Shown piece after piece: positions 40,709 to 47,719 of a DNA stretch of 47,719 bases. Positions within the stretch are counted from its first letter, which is position 1. Each line of letters begins with the position of its first letter. Both the position numbers and the translations under genes were made by a program. Origin of the DNA: Acholeplasmatales bacterium (GTDB lineage Bacteria > Bacillota_I > Bacilli_A > Acholeplasmatales > Acholeplasmataceae); the NCBI GenBank assembly GCA_003249785.1, contig QKIB01000044.1, forward strand, positions 1-47,719, read 5' to 3'. The notes under the pieces were generated by a model. It saw only the letters and a program-made list of their open reading frames with translations, was not told where the DNA came from and did no database searches.

Positions 40709-42532
40709 ATGAACAAAAGTGCACTGAATGATAGACAAAAGAAAATAAGAAACTTCTCGATTATTGCCCATATTGACCATGGAAAATCGACATTGGCAGA
40801 TCGACTACTTCAAAAAACCAATACTGTCAGTGATCGTGAAATGAAAGAACAACTTTTGGATTCGATGGATCTTGAAAGAGAACGCGGCATTACGATTAAA
40901 CTTAACGCTGTTGAAATGAATTACGTTGCGAAAAATGGTGAAGAATATGTCATGCATCTCATCGATACCCCAGGTCATGTGGATTTCACTTATGAAGTTT
41001 CAAGATCTCTTGCAGCATGTGAAGGAGCTGTTTTAGTTGTCGATGCGGCACAAGGCATTGAAGCGCAGACATTAGCTAATGTCTATTTGGCAATTGATAA
41101 CAATCTGGAAATTATACCAGTCATTAATAAGATAGATTTACCTTCTGCAGAACCTGAAAAAGTTATCAAAGAAATTGAAGATATTATTGGAATCCCAGCA
41201 CAAGATGCTGTCTTAGCTTCAGCTAAAGAAGGTTTAGGTATTGAAGAGATTCTTGAAAGAATTGTCAAAGACGTTCCTGCACCAAATGGAGATGCCAATG
41301 CGCCACTTCAAGCCTTGGTATTCGATTCTTTATTTGATGCGTATAAAGGTGTCATTCCTTATGTACGCGTCGTCAACGGTACAATCAAGAAGGGTGATAT
41401 GATCGAATTCATGGCTTCCAAAGCAAAATATGAAGTCATTGAAGTTGGCGTACATACACCTAAAATTGTGAAAAGAGATGTCCTTGGACCTGGTGATGTT
41501 GGTTACCTGACTGCAGCTATAAGAGATATCAATACTGTACGTGTCGGAGACACCATTACCTATGCAAATCATAAGGCAGAACAAGCGCTCCCAGGATATA
41601 GAAAAATGAATTCAGTCGTATTCTGTGGTCTCTATCCGATCGATACCGATCAGTTCAATGACCTCAAGGATGCACTTGATAAATTGAAGCTTAACGATGC
41701 ATCGCTAGTCTACGAGCCAGAAACATCACAAGCTCTTGGATTTGGCTTTAGAACGGGATTTTTAGGATTGCTCCATATGGAGATAGTTCAAGAAAGAATT
41801 CGTCGTGAGTTCAATATTGAACTGATTGCAACAGCACCATCTGTTATCTATCATATCTATTTAACAGACGGTTCAATGATTGCCATTGACAATCCGTCTC
41901 GATTGCCTGACCCACAAAAAATAGACTATATTGAAGAGCCTTATGTGAAGGCATCCATCATGTCGCCAAAAGAATATGTTGGAGCTATCATGGACATCTC
42001 ACAGAAAAAAAGAGGCATCTTTGGTGATATGAAATATATAGATGCGAATCGTGTGCACATTACTTATGAATTACCATTATCAGAAATCGTTTATGATTTT
42101 TTTGATAAATTGAAATCTTCAACTAAAGGTTATGCCTCATTTGATTATGAGATGTCTGGCTATAAGCCATCCAAACTTCAGAAAATGGATATCCTTTTAA
42201 ATGGTGATGTCATTGATGCTTTATCACTGATTGTTCATAAAGACTTTGCTTATTATAGAGGAAAAGCAATTTGTGATAAAATGGTTGAACTGATCCCAAG
42301 ACAGATGTTTGAAATTCCTGTGCAAGCAGCATTAGGTAACAAGATCATAGCTAGAACAACTATTAAGGCAATGAGAAAAGATGTTCTGGCAAAATGTTAT
42401 GGTGGAGATGTTAGCAGAAAAAAGAAACTTCTTGCTAAACAAAAAGAAGGTAAGAAGAAAATGAAATCTATAGGTCGTGTTGATGTTCCACAAGAAGCAT
42501 TTATGGCGATACTTGCAAATAGTGATGAGTAA
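40709..42532 (+). CDS. lepA: Elongation factor 4 (LepA)
   Basis: Translational GTPase that acts on stalled or misassembled ribosomes. It has 607 aa. G motifs are AHIDHGKST (G1), DTPGHVDF (G3) and NKIDLPSA (G4). The EF-G-like domains and the LepA-specific C-terminal domain with [20 protein letters not shown] follow. I prefer the ATG at 40709 because AAGGA (40694-40698) is 10 nt away; the ATG at 40700 has only 1 nt spacing. Confidence 0.95.
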   Translation: MNKSALNDRQKKIRNFSIIAHIDHGKSTLADRLLQKTNTVSDREMKEQLLDSMDLERERGITIKLNAVEMNYVAKNGEEYVMHLIDTPGHVDFTYEVSRSLAACEGAVLVVDAAQGIEAQTLANVYLAIDNNLEIIPVINKIDLPSAEPEKVIKEIEDIIGIPAQDAVLASAKEGLGIEEILERIVKDVPAPNGDANAPLQALVFDSLFDAYKGVIPYVRVVNGTIKKGDMIEFMASKAKYEVIEVGVHTPKIVKRDVLGPGDVGYLTAAIRDINTVRVGDTITYANHKAEQALPGYRKMNSVVFCGLYPIDTDQFNDLKDALDKLKLNDASLVYEPETSQALGFGFRTGFLGLLHMEIVQERIRREFNIELIATAPSVIYHIYLTDGSMIAIDNPSRLPDPQKIDYIEEPYVKASIMSPKEYVGAIMDISQKKRGIFGDMKYIDANRVHITYELPLSEIVYDFFDKLKSSTKGYASFDYEMSGYKPSKLQKMDILLNGDVIDALSLIVHKDFAYYRGKAICDKMVELIPRQMFEIPVQAALGNKIIARTTIKAMRKDVLAKCYGGDVSRKKKLLAKQKEGKKKMKSIGRVDVPQEAFMAILANSDE

Positions 42533-42551
42533 ATTCTCATCACTATTCTTT
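42519..42551 (+). terminator. Terminator of lepA
   Basis: An 11-bp perfect stem (42519-42529 / 42536-42546) formed around the lepA stop codon is followed by a T-rich tail. Confidence 0.85.
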
Positions 42552-42571
42552 ATTATGTAAACCAATTAGTG

Positions 42572-42577
42572 TATAAT
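42572..42577 (+). promoter_or_regulatory. -10 element for hemW-xerD-deoB
   Basis: Perfect TATAAT. Transcription should start near 42584, just at the Shine-Dalgarno AAGGAAG, so the ATG at 42569 is outside the transcript. The -35 is weak. Confidence 0.55.
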
Positions 42578-42598
42578 ATGTTTAAGGAAGTGATGCGT

Positions 42599-43690
42599 TT
42601 GAAAGGTCTTTATGTGCATATCCCATTTTGTGAATCGATCTGTCATTACTGTGATTTTGTGAAAGCTATACCAAAAAATCAACAGGCGATCGAATCTTAT
42701 TTGGATGCGCTGATTAAAGAAATAAATACATATCAACATCACTTTGCATCGATTGAAACCATCTATATTGGTGGTGGGACACCTTCAATGCTTTCAGTCA
42801 GTCAGTTGGATAAATTGTTAACTGCTCTTGATTTAATTCATCCTATTGAATATACAATCGAAGTCAACCCTGAAAGTTATACAAAAGAAAAAGGGATTCT
42901 ATTTAAGAAACATGGCATTAACCGAGTCAGTTTAGGTGTTCAAACATTCAATCAGAACTTACTTTCTTATTTGAATCGTAAGCATACAAATCAAGACGTA
43001 TTTGATGTTGTCAATCATCTGAAAGAAATCGGCATTCTAAAAATCAGTGTCGATTTGATCTATGCGATACCTAATCAAACGATGGAAAATTTGAAATGTG
43101 ATTTGGATCAGATCAATCAGCTAGATATCACACATGTCTCATGTTATTCATTGATTCTTGAAGAAAAAACATATTTTTATCACTTGTATCTTAAAGGACA
43201 ATTCGAACAAATGGATGAAGATACTGAAGCGCAAATGTATGGATTTGTCATTTCAGAACTGAAGAAACAAGGCTTTGAACATTATGAGATTTCAAATTTT
43301 GCAAAAAATCAAGACTATTCGAAACACAATTTGATCTATTGGACTTTAGGAGAATATATTGGTGTTGGTCTTGGTGCTCATGGATTGATTGATGGTTATA
43401 GAACTTATAACCACCGAATCATGTCTAAGTATTTAATTGAACCACAAAGTGAAAAGACTTTTCAAGATCCGGATATCCTTTTACAAGATGAACTCATTTT
43501 TGGATTACGCAAAATCAAAGGCATCGATATGAAAGAATTGAACCAAAAATATAAAGTTAATCTCATGACCAGATATCCTCAAATTCAAGAAAAGATTGAG
43601 ATCGGATTATTGAAAATCGAAGGAGAAAGACTGATGCTAACTGAAAAGGGTCTGTTTTTAGGGAATCAAGTCTTTATGATATTCATATGA
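42599..43690 (+). CDS. hemW: Radical SAM protein HemW (coproporphyrinogen oxidase-like, heme chaperone)
   Basis: It has 363 aa. The radical SAM cluster motif CESICHYC (CxxxCxxC) follows the LYVHIPFC signature, then GGGTPS and the C-terminal HemN domain. The motif lacks the extra features of true HemN, so a HemW (YggW) heme-chaperone type is likelier. The start is uncertain. TTG at 42599 has AAGGAAG 8 nt upstream; ATG at 42593 has only 2 nt spacing; ATG at 42569 lies upstream of the -10. xerD overlaps its stop by ATGA. Confidence 0.88.
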   Translation: MKGLYVHIPFCESICHYCDFVKAIPKNQQAIESYLDALIKEINTYQHHFASIETIYIGGGTPSMLSVSQLDKLLTALDLIHPIEYTIEVNPESYTKEKGILFKKHGINRVSLGVQTFNQNLLSYLNRKHTNQDVFDVVNHLKEIGILKISVDLIYAIPNQTMENLKCDLDQINQLDITHVSCYSLILEEKTYFYHLYLKGQFEQMDEDTEAQMYGFVISELKKQGFEHYEISNFAKNQDYSKHNLIYWTLGEYIGVGLGAHGLIDGYRTYNHRIMSKYLIEPQSEKTFQDPDILLQDELIFGLRKIKGIDMKELNQKYKVNLMTRYPQIQEKIEIGLLKIEGERLMLTEKGLFLGNQVFMIFI

Positions 43691-44586
43691 AATATTTAAT
43701 TAAAGACTTTGAGTATTATCTTAAAAATGAAAAGGGTTCAAGTCCGAATACCGTTCAGTCCTATTTGGTTGACTTGAACCAATATCGTACATTTTTGGAA
43801 AAATATCATCAGATTACCAAGCCACAACATATTGAAAAAAAACACATCGAAGGTTTTCTGAAAAGTCTGAAAAGACATATTTCTTCGAAGAGTCTTGCGA
43901 GAAAACTGACGGCAATTAAAAGCTTCCATCATTTCCTTTTGTTGGAAAAGGAAGTGAGCAGTGATGTTGCTAAAGGCTTTGCTGCACCTAAAATTGAAAA
44001 AAGTTTACCTAAGGTTTTATCTATTGATGAAGTCGTCTCTATTTTGGAACAGGTCGATAAAACCAAACCATTGGGGCTAAGAAATGCGGCACTTCTGGAA
44101 CTCATTTATGGATCAGGACTCAGGGTAAGTGAACTTCTAGATATTCATATGGAAGACATTCACTTAAATCAAAGTTATGTGATTGTTCGAGGAAAAGGCA
44201 ATAAAGAACGAATGGTTCCTATATCTGATATGTCAACCATTGCACTAAGAAATTACATTGTCAAAGCTCGTGAAGTACTCATGAAAAACAAGCCGTCAAC
44301 GTATCTATTCATCAACAATGAAGGTAATCAATTGTCTCGACAAGGCTTCTTTAAAATCCTGAAAAAACTGTCAAATGATGCACATGTTGAAACGGAATGT
44401 TCGCCACATACATTAAGGCATTCGTTTGCTACACACCTTTTGGAAAATGGAATGGATTTAAGAACACTACAGTCACTTTTGGGACATGAGGATATTTCAA
44501 CAACACAGATTTACACACACATAAGTCAAAAAAGAATCAAGGAAATATATAAGAACGCGCATCCGCGCGCAAAGGAGGAATCATAA
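43687..44586 (+). CDS. xerD: Tyrosine recombinase XerD/XerC
   Basis: It resolves chromosome dimers at dif. It has 299 aa: an N-terminal SAM-like core-binding domain and a C-terminal catalytic domain with GSGLRVSEL (Arg), GKGNKER (Lys), [15 protein letters not shown] (His, Arg), LGHEDIS (His) and the nucleophile in TQIYTHIS (Tyr). The overlap with hemW by ATGA and with deoB by 1 nt suggest one transcript. B. subtilis also has xerD next to drm (deoB), which supports XerD over XerC. There is no mobile-element context, so it is housekeeping. Confidence 0.92.
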   Translation: MKYLIKDFEYYLKNEKGSSPNTVQSYLVDLNQYRTFLEKYHQITKPQHIEKKHIEGFLKSLKRHISSKSLARKLTAIKSFHHFLLLEKEVSSDVAKGFAAPKIEKSLPKVLSIDEVVSILEQVDKTKPLGLRNAALLELIYGSGLRVSELLDIHMEDIHLNQSYVIVRGKGNKERMVPISDMSTIALRNYIVKAREVLMKNKPSTYLFINNEGNQLSRQGFFKILKKLSNDAHVETECSPHTLRHSFATHLLENGMDLRTLQSLLGHEDISTTQIYTHISQKRIKEIYKNAHPRAKEES

Positions 44587-45761
44587 TGTTTCAAAGAATT
44601 TTTCTAATTGTTCTTGATAGTTTAGGTATTGGAGAAGCACCTGATGCAAAAGATTATAATGATGTTGGTGCAAACACCATTGGTCATATTGCTGAACGCA
44701 TGGACCTCAATATTCCTAATCTTGAAGCATTTGGATATGGCAATATCGCACCCATTAGAAACGTAAAATCAGTGGATCATCCGAAAGCTTTTTATACGAA
44801 AATGGAAGAAGCTTCACTAGGAAAAGATACAATGACAGGACACTGGGAAATGATGGGGCTTTATATAACGAAACCATTTCAGACATTTACAGATACTGGC
44901 TTTCCAAAAGAACTCATTGACGAATTAGAGAAAAAAACCGGTAGAAAAGTCGTTGGAAATATCTCGGCATCTGGTACTGAAATCATTAAGGATCTCGGAG
45001 AGCATCATATGAAAACTGGAGATCTGATTGTCTATACTTCCGCAGATTCAGTTCTCCAAATTGCAATGCATGAAGACATTATACCAATTGAAGAACAATA
45101 TAGAATTTGCGAAATCGCTCGTGACATCACAATGAAACCAGAATGGAAAGTTGGACGTGTCATCGCTAGACCATTCATTGGTGCAAACAAAGACGACTTT
45201 TCAAGAACACCCAATCGTCATGATTATGCACTGAAACCTGAAAGTAAAACAACATTAAATTATCTAAGTGATGCTGGTTATGATGTGATTGCATTAGGTA
45301 AAATCAATGATATTTTTGATGGGTATGGTATCAATCAATTCAGTAAAACAAAGTCGAATGATGATGGAATGAGACAGATCACAGAGACAGCGAAAAAGAA
45401 TTTTAAGGGTTTGTGTTTTCTCAATCTCGTAGATTTTGATGCACTTTATGGACACCGTAGAAATCCCATTGGATATGGTCAAGCGATCGAGACCTTTGAT
45501 CGACAATTGCCAGATCTACTCAAAGAATTGAATGATGATGATCTGTTGATATTAACTGCTGATCACGGAAATGATCCGATTCATCATGGCACTGATCATA
45601 CCAGAGAATACGTTCCGCTACTTGTATATTCAAAGCGATTCATTGAAGGAAAAGAGCTGCCATTAATGAAGACATTTTCTGATTTAGGTTATACCATCAA
45701 CGATAACTTCAAGACTGCTAAACCTAAATTCGGAACATCATTCTTGAAGTATCTTGAATAA
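44586..45761 (+). CDS. deoB: Phosphopentomutase
   Basis: It interconverts (deoxy)ribose-1-phosphate and -5-phosphate, downstream of nucleoside phosphorylases. It has 391 aa in the alkaline phosphatase superfamily. Metal and nucleophile motifs are [24 protein letters not shown] (phosphorylated Thr), TADHGNDP and [21 protein letters not shown] lies in the end of xerD. It ends the hemW-xerD-deoB operon. Confidence 0.95.
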   Translation: MFQRIFLIVLDSLGIGEAPDAKDYNDVGANTIGHIAERMDLNIPNLEAFGYGNIAPIRNVKSVDHPKAFYTKMEEASLGKDTMTGHWEMMGLYITKPFQTFTDTGFPKELIDELEKKTGRKVVGNISASGTEIIKDLGEHHMKTGDLIVYTSADSVLQIAMHEDIIPIEEQYRICEIARDITMKPEWKVGRVIARPFIGANKDDFSRTPNRHDYALKPESKTTLNYLSDAGYDVIALGKINDIFDGYGINQFSKTKSNDDGMRQITETAKKNFKGLCFLNLVDFDALYGHRRNPIGYGQAIETFDRQLPDLLKELNDDDLLILTADHGNDPIHHGTDHTREYVPLLVYSKRFIEGKELPLMKTFSDLGYTINDNFKTAKPKFGTSFLKYLE

Positions 45762-45770
45762 ATAAAACAT

Positions 45771-45808
45771 AATAAAACCATCCATAAAGTGGATGGTTTT
45801 ATTTTTTA
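45771..45808. terminator. Bidirectional terminator after deoB
   Basis: A 14-bp stem (45771-45784 / 45790-45803) with a 5-nt loop and a T run. It is also positioned to end the convergent membrane-protein gene. Confidence 0.9.
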
Positions 45809-45852
45809 CATAACAGATGAAAACGTGAGTAAGAACCACTGAATAATGTGTT

Positions 45853-46536
45853 TTAGATGAGTTTAATATGACGTTCTAATAGTGATTTTAAAAGTATCAA
45901 GATGAATGAAATTACACAGATAATAAGTGTTAGTAACAAAAGATTTAAGAAGAAAAATAGCGTTGAATCCTGGTTATAAATGGAAGGATCTAGAAACGGA
46001 TAGACATAGGATGCACCTTCAAGATCGACCATCACTCTTTCGAGCATTGGTCCAAAAATAGGATGGATCCAGGTATAGACAGAAACGACATAAATAATGG
46101 GATGAATGAACAAAATCCATATGTCTATTAGATGAAATAAATCATCTATAAAAATGAAATAAAACAGGAGATAATAAATGGGTATAATCGTGTGCAATAA
46201 CTGTTGAATAAACCCAAGAGAATTCATATACTGTGTTAAGAAAAGATGAAAGAATAAACCAGTGATTGTGATATCCAATAGCCCAATAAATGCTAGAATT
46301 TCAAACCATCTTTTCTCAGATTTTTTCATAAGGAAAGAAGTCATGATAATAAAGATGATGATGTTGCTTTGGGTGGTGAAATAAAAGATGGTAACAAGAA
46401 ATCGATCCAATGGATGAACATCGATAAAAACACGACCAAGTAAAAGTGCCATAGCAAGAAGTGATAAAGAAAATCCGATAATGGAAAAAGAAGAGATGAA
46501 CAAGCGACTGTTTCTCATGGCCGTAATGGTTTTCAT
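45853..46536 (-). CDS. Pr6Pr-like integral membrane protein
   Basis: It has 227 aa and about six hydrophobic segments. The YFTTQSNI segment, the HTIIPIYYLLFYFIF segment and a late YPFLDP resemble the Pr6Pr family of membrane proteins, whose function is unknown. I chose the ATG at 46536 with GGGGGT 4 nt upstream; a TTG at 46548 overlaps that site. It follows the asparaginase gene by 19 nt on the same strand and probably shares its transcript. Confidence 0.7.
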   Translation of the reverse strand: MKTITAMRNSRLFISSFSIIGFSLSLLAMALLLGRVFIDVHPLDRFLVTIFYFTTQSNIIIFIIMTSFLMKKSEKRWFEILAFIGLLDITITGLFFHLFLTQYMNSLGFIQQLLHTIIPIYYLLFYFIFIDDLFHLIDIWILFIHPIIYVVSVYTWIHPIFGPMLERVMVDLEGASYVYPFLDPSIYNQDSTLFFFLNLLLLTLIICVISFILILLKSLLERHIKLI

Positions 46537-46555
46537 TTTTACCCCCAAAACTTAT

Positions 46556-47533
46556 TTAAAAAAATGAACGAATGTTTATAAGATCAGAACTTGAGTTTAA
46601 AGCAAACATTAATTTGATTCGAGCTTTTTGACTGTTTAAGTTTTCTGCAAAAATAACACCAAGGTTCTGAAGATGATGTCCACCACCAACATACCCATAA
46701 GTATCAAGCACTCTACCCATTGGGCATCGTGACGTCAAGACAATAGGAATGTTTTTCGAGATAGCAAGTTCAATGCCCTCGGTCATAGAAGGCGGAACGT
46801 TACCTCGACCAAGAGCTTCGATGACAATTCCTTGGACACCATGATCAATTAGTAAGTTTAGTAAAAGTGAACTTGAGCCAGAATAAGCTTTAACGATTTC
46901 AACAGACTTATCAAATGAATTAGGTTTAATTGAAATCTGTTTATGATGTGCATCATGGTAGTACAAAACATTCTCCTCATCAACAATACCGAGTGGTCCA
47001 AACTCCATAGACTTAAAAGTATCTAGTGCAAGCGTGTGAGTTTTAGTCACTTCAGAGGCTGCATTAATTTCATCATTGAGAACGACTAAGACACCTTTTC
47101 CAATCGAATCTTCAGATAAAGCCACACGAATTGAGGAGACTAAATTACTTAACCCATCATACCCAAGCTCTGAAAAACTGCGCATAGAACCAGTGAAAAC
47201 TACTGGTTTTTTTGTTTCTAAAAATAGATCTAAGAAGTAAGCAGATTCTTCAAGTGTGTCGGTTCCATGCGTAATGACTATCCCATCAATCTCTGAATTA
47301 CTGATGTATTGATCCGTGATTTTCGCCAAATCAAACATGTCTTGAGGTGTAACTGATGGAGATGGTTTGAGCGAAAAATGATAGGATCTAAGGTTTACCC
47401 CTGAAATCTGGGTAGCTAGGCTACTAAGTAATTCAGATTGATTATCCGTCATATCAGCTTTATTTGTGGCATCCTGACGTTGCATGGATATAGTACCGCC
47501 TGTAAATATGATTAAAACAGTCTTATTTTTCAT
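46556..47533 (-). CDS. ansA: Type I L-asparaginase
   Basis: It hydrolyses asparagine to aspartate and ammonia. It has 325 aa and no signal peptide, hence cytoplasmic type I. The first catalytic Thr is in FTGGTIS, and the second Thr and Asp are in HGTDTLEES, both canonical. The C-terminal domain follows (SRCPMGRV, GGHHLQNLG). On the minus strand the ATG has GGTGA 5 nt upstream and an AT-rich promoter with TG-A-TACAAT (plus ~47549-47557). Confidence 0.93.
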   Translation of the reverse strand: MKNKTVLIIFTGGTISMQRQDATNKADMTDNQSELLSSLATQISGVNLRSYHFSLKPSPSVTPQDMFDLAKITDQYISNSEIDGIVITHGTDTLEESAYFLDLFLETKKPVVFTGSMRSFSELGYDGLSNLVSSIRVALSEDSIGKGVLVVLNDEINAASEVTKTHTLALDTFKSMEFGPLGIVDEENVLYYHDAHHKQISIKPNSFDKSVEIVKAYSGSSSLLLNLLIDHGVQGIVIEALGRGNVPPSMTEGIELAISKNIPIVLTSRCPMGRVLDTYGYVGGGHHLQNLGVIFAENLNSQKARIKLMFALNSSSDLINIRSFF

Positions 47534-47659
47534 ATGATCACCAATTATATTGTATCATATTACGTACTTTATAGGATATGAGAAATACAAGATAAAGTTT
47601 CGTCGGTTTTCGATAGTTCACACGTTATAAGCGGACTAGAAGCCGAAGTTTAAGAGAAT

Positions 47660-47685
47660 CCACATTAACAACATATCCACATAAA
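47660..47685. other. Two DnaA-box-like sequences at the window end
   Basis: ATATCCACA (47673-47681) matches the DnaA box TTATNCACA at eight of nine positions, and GAATCCACA (47656-47664) at seven. They are 17 nt apart on the same strand in non-coding sequence that runs off the window. The rest of 47534-47719 holds no gene I can see. Confidence 0.3.
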
Positions 47686-47719
47686 ACCCACCGACCGCAC
47701 AGTAAAGGTGTTAATATAT

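Noticed and set aside
44556-44575. GC-rich stretch at the end of xerD as a structured element
   Set aside because: It is explained by codons for the C-terminal AHPRAK of XerD and has no T run; no support for a terminator.
43687-44586. Tyrosine recombinase as a sign of a mobile element
   Set aside because: It is XerD-like, in a housekeeping operon with deoB, and no att repeats, transposase or phage genes are nearby.
1-47719. TGA read as tryptophan (Mycoplasma code)
   Set aside because: Many genes end naturally at TGA in ATGA overlaps, and Trp is encoded by TGG throughout.

Overview
The window looks like ordinary core chromosome of a low-GC bacterium related to the Firmicutes/Mollicutes. GC is roughly 35-40 % by eye. 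The candidates I favour are the Acholeplasma/Izemoplasma-type lineages. Three things point there. TGA is a normal stop (for example dtd and the aspS/msrA junction), so the Mycoplasma code is excluded. Regulation is Firmicutes-style: a T-box, a TPP riboswitch, a type B RNase P RNA and strong Shine-Dalgarno sites. The gene set combines RNase J, PNPase, RecU, RarA, MutS2, RNase HIII, DarA and ThiT. No cell-wall genes appear, but 48 kb is too little to conclude absence. I saw no rRNA, tRNA, insertion sequence, prophage or CRISPR array.

Layout. 0-4.3 kb: the end of a DUF4097 beta-helix protein, then a pepV-thyA-folA-plsC operon. 4.4-8.8 kb: a DUF1576 membrane protein, a histidine phosphatase, and pyrimidine-nucleoside phosphorylase with an alkaline-phosphatase-superfamily enzyme. 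8.9-11.2 kb (minus strand): a membrane-microdomain cluster of stomatin, NfeD, an unknown protein and a shortened SPFH protein. 11.2-12.5 kb: TPP riboswitch plus thiamine transporter thiT, convergent with recU. 12.6-18.8 kb: RNase J, RarA, then apt-rel-dtd. 18.8-26.4 kb: an Asp-type T-box followed by nine tightly packed genes (GNAT, hisS, aspS, msrA, dCMP deaminase, Lon-like PDZ protease, small membrane protein, lspA, rluA-family synthase). 26.4-32.2 kb: rnhC, mutS2, trxA, truB-ribF-darA. 32.2-35.9 kb: rpsO, pnp, rplY and rnpB. 35.9-40.6 kb: a hydrolase, a Ca2+/cation exchanger and two CNNM/CorC transporters around a 390-bp divergent control region. 40.7-47.5 kb: lepA, hemW-xerD-deoB, a Pr6Pr-like membrane protein and asparaginase.

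The genes form coherent themes. Pyrimidine and deoxynucleotide salvage is covered by dCMP deaminase, thyA, folA, pdp, deoB and apt. RNA decay and translation are covered by RNase J, PNPase, RNase P, S15, L25, LepA and tRNA enzymes. Second-messenger signalling is represented by Rel for (p)ppGpp and DarA for c-di-AMP. Most promoters read as TTGNNN / TATAAT, and many carry a TGN extended -10.

Most of the window is conventional. The best candidate for something undescribed is the control region at 37.6-38.0 kb. It contains a strong promoter, a short folded leader and an intrinsic terminator ahead of a CNNM-family gene. That gene's transmembrane domain has lost several residues normally conserved for Mg2+ binding. 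The arrangement is riboswitch-like, and I could not match it to a class I know.
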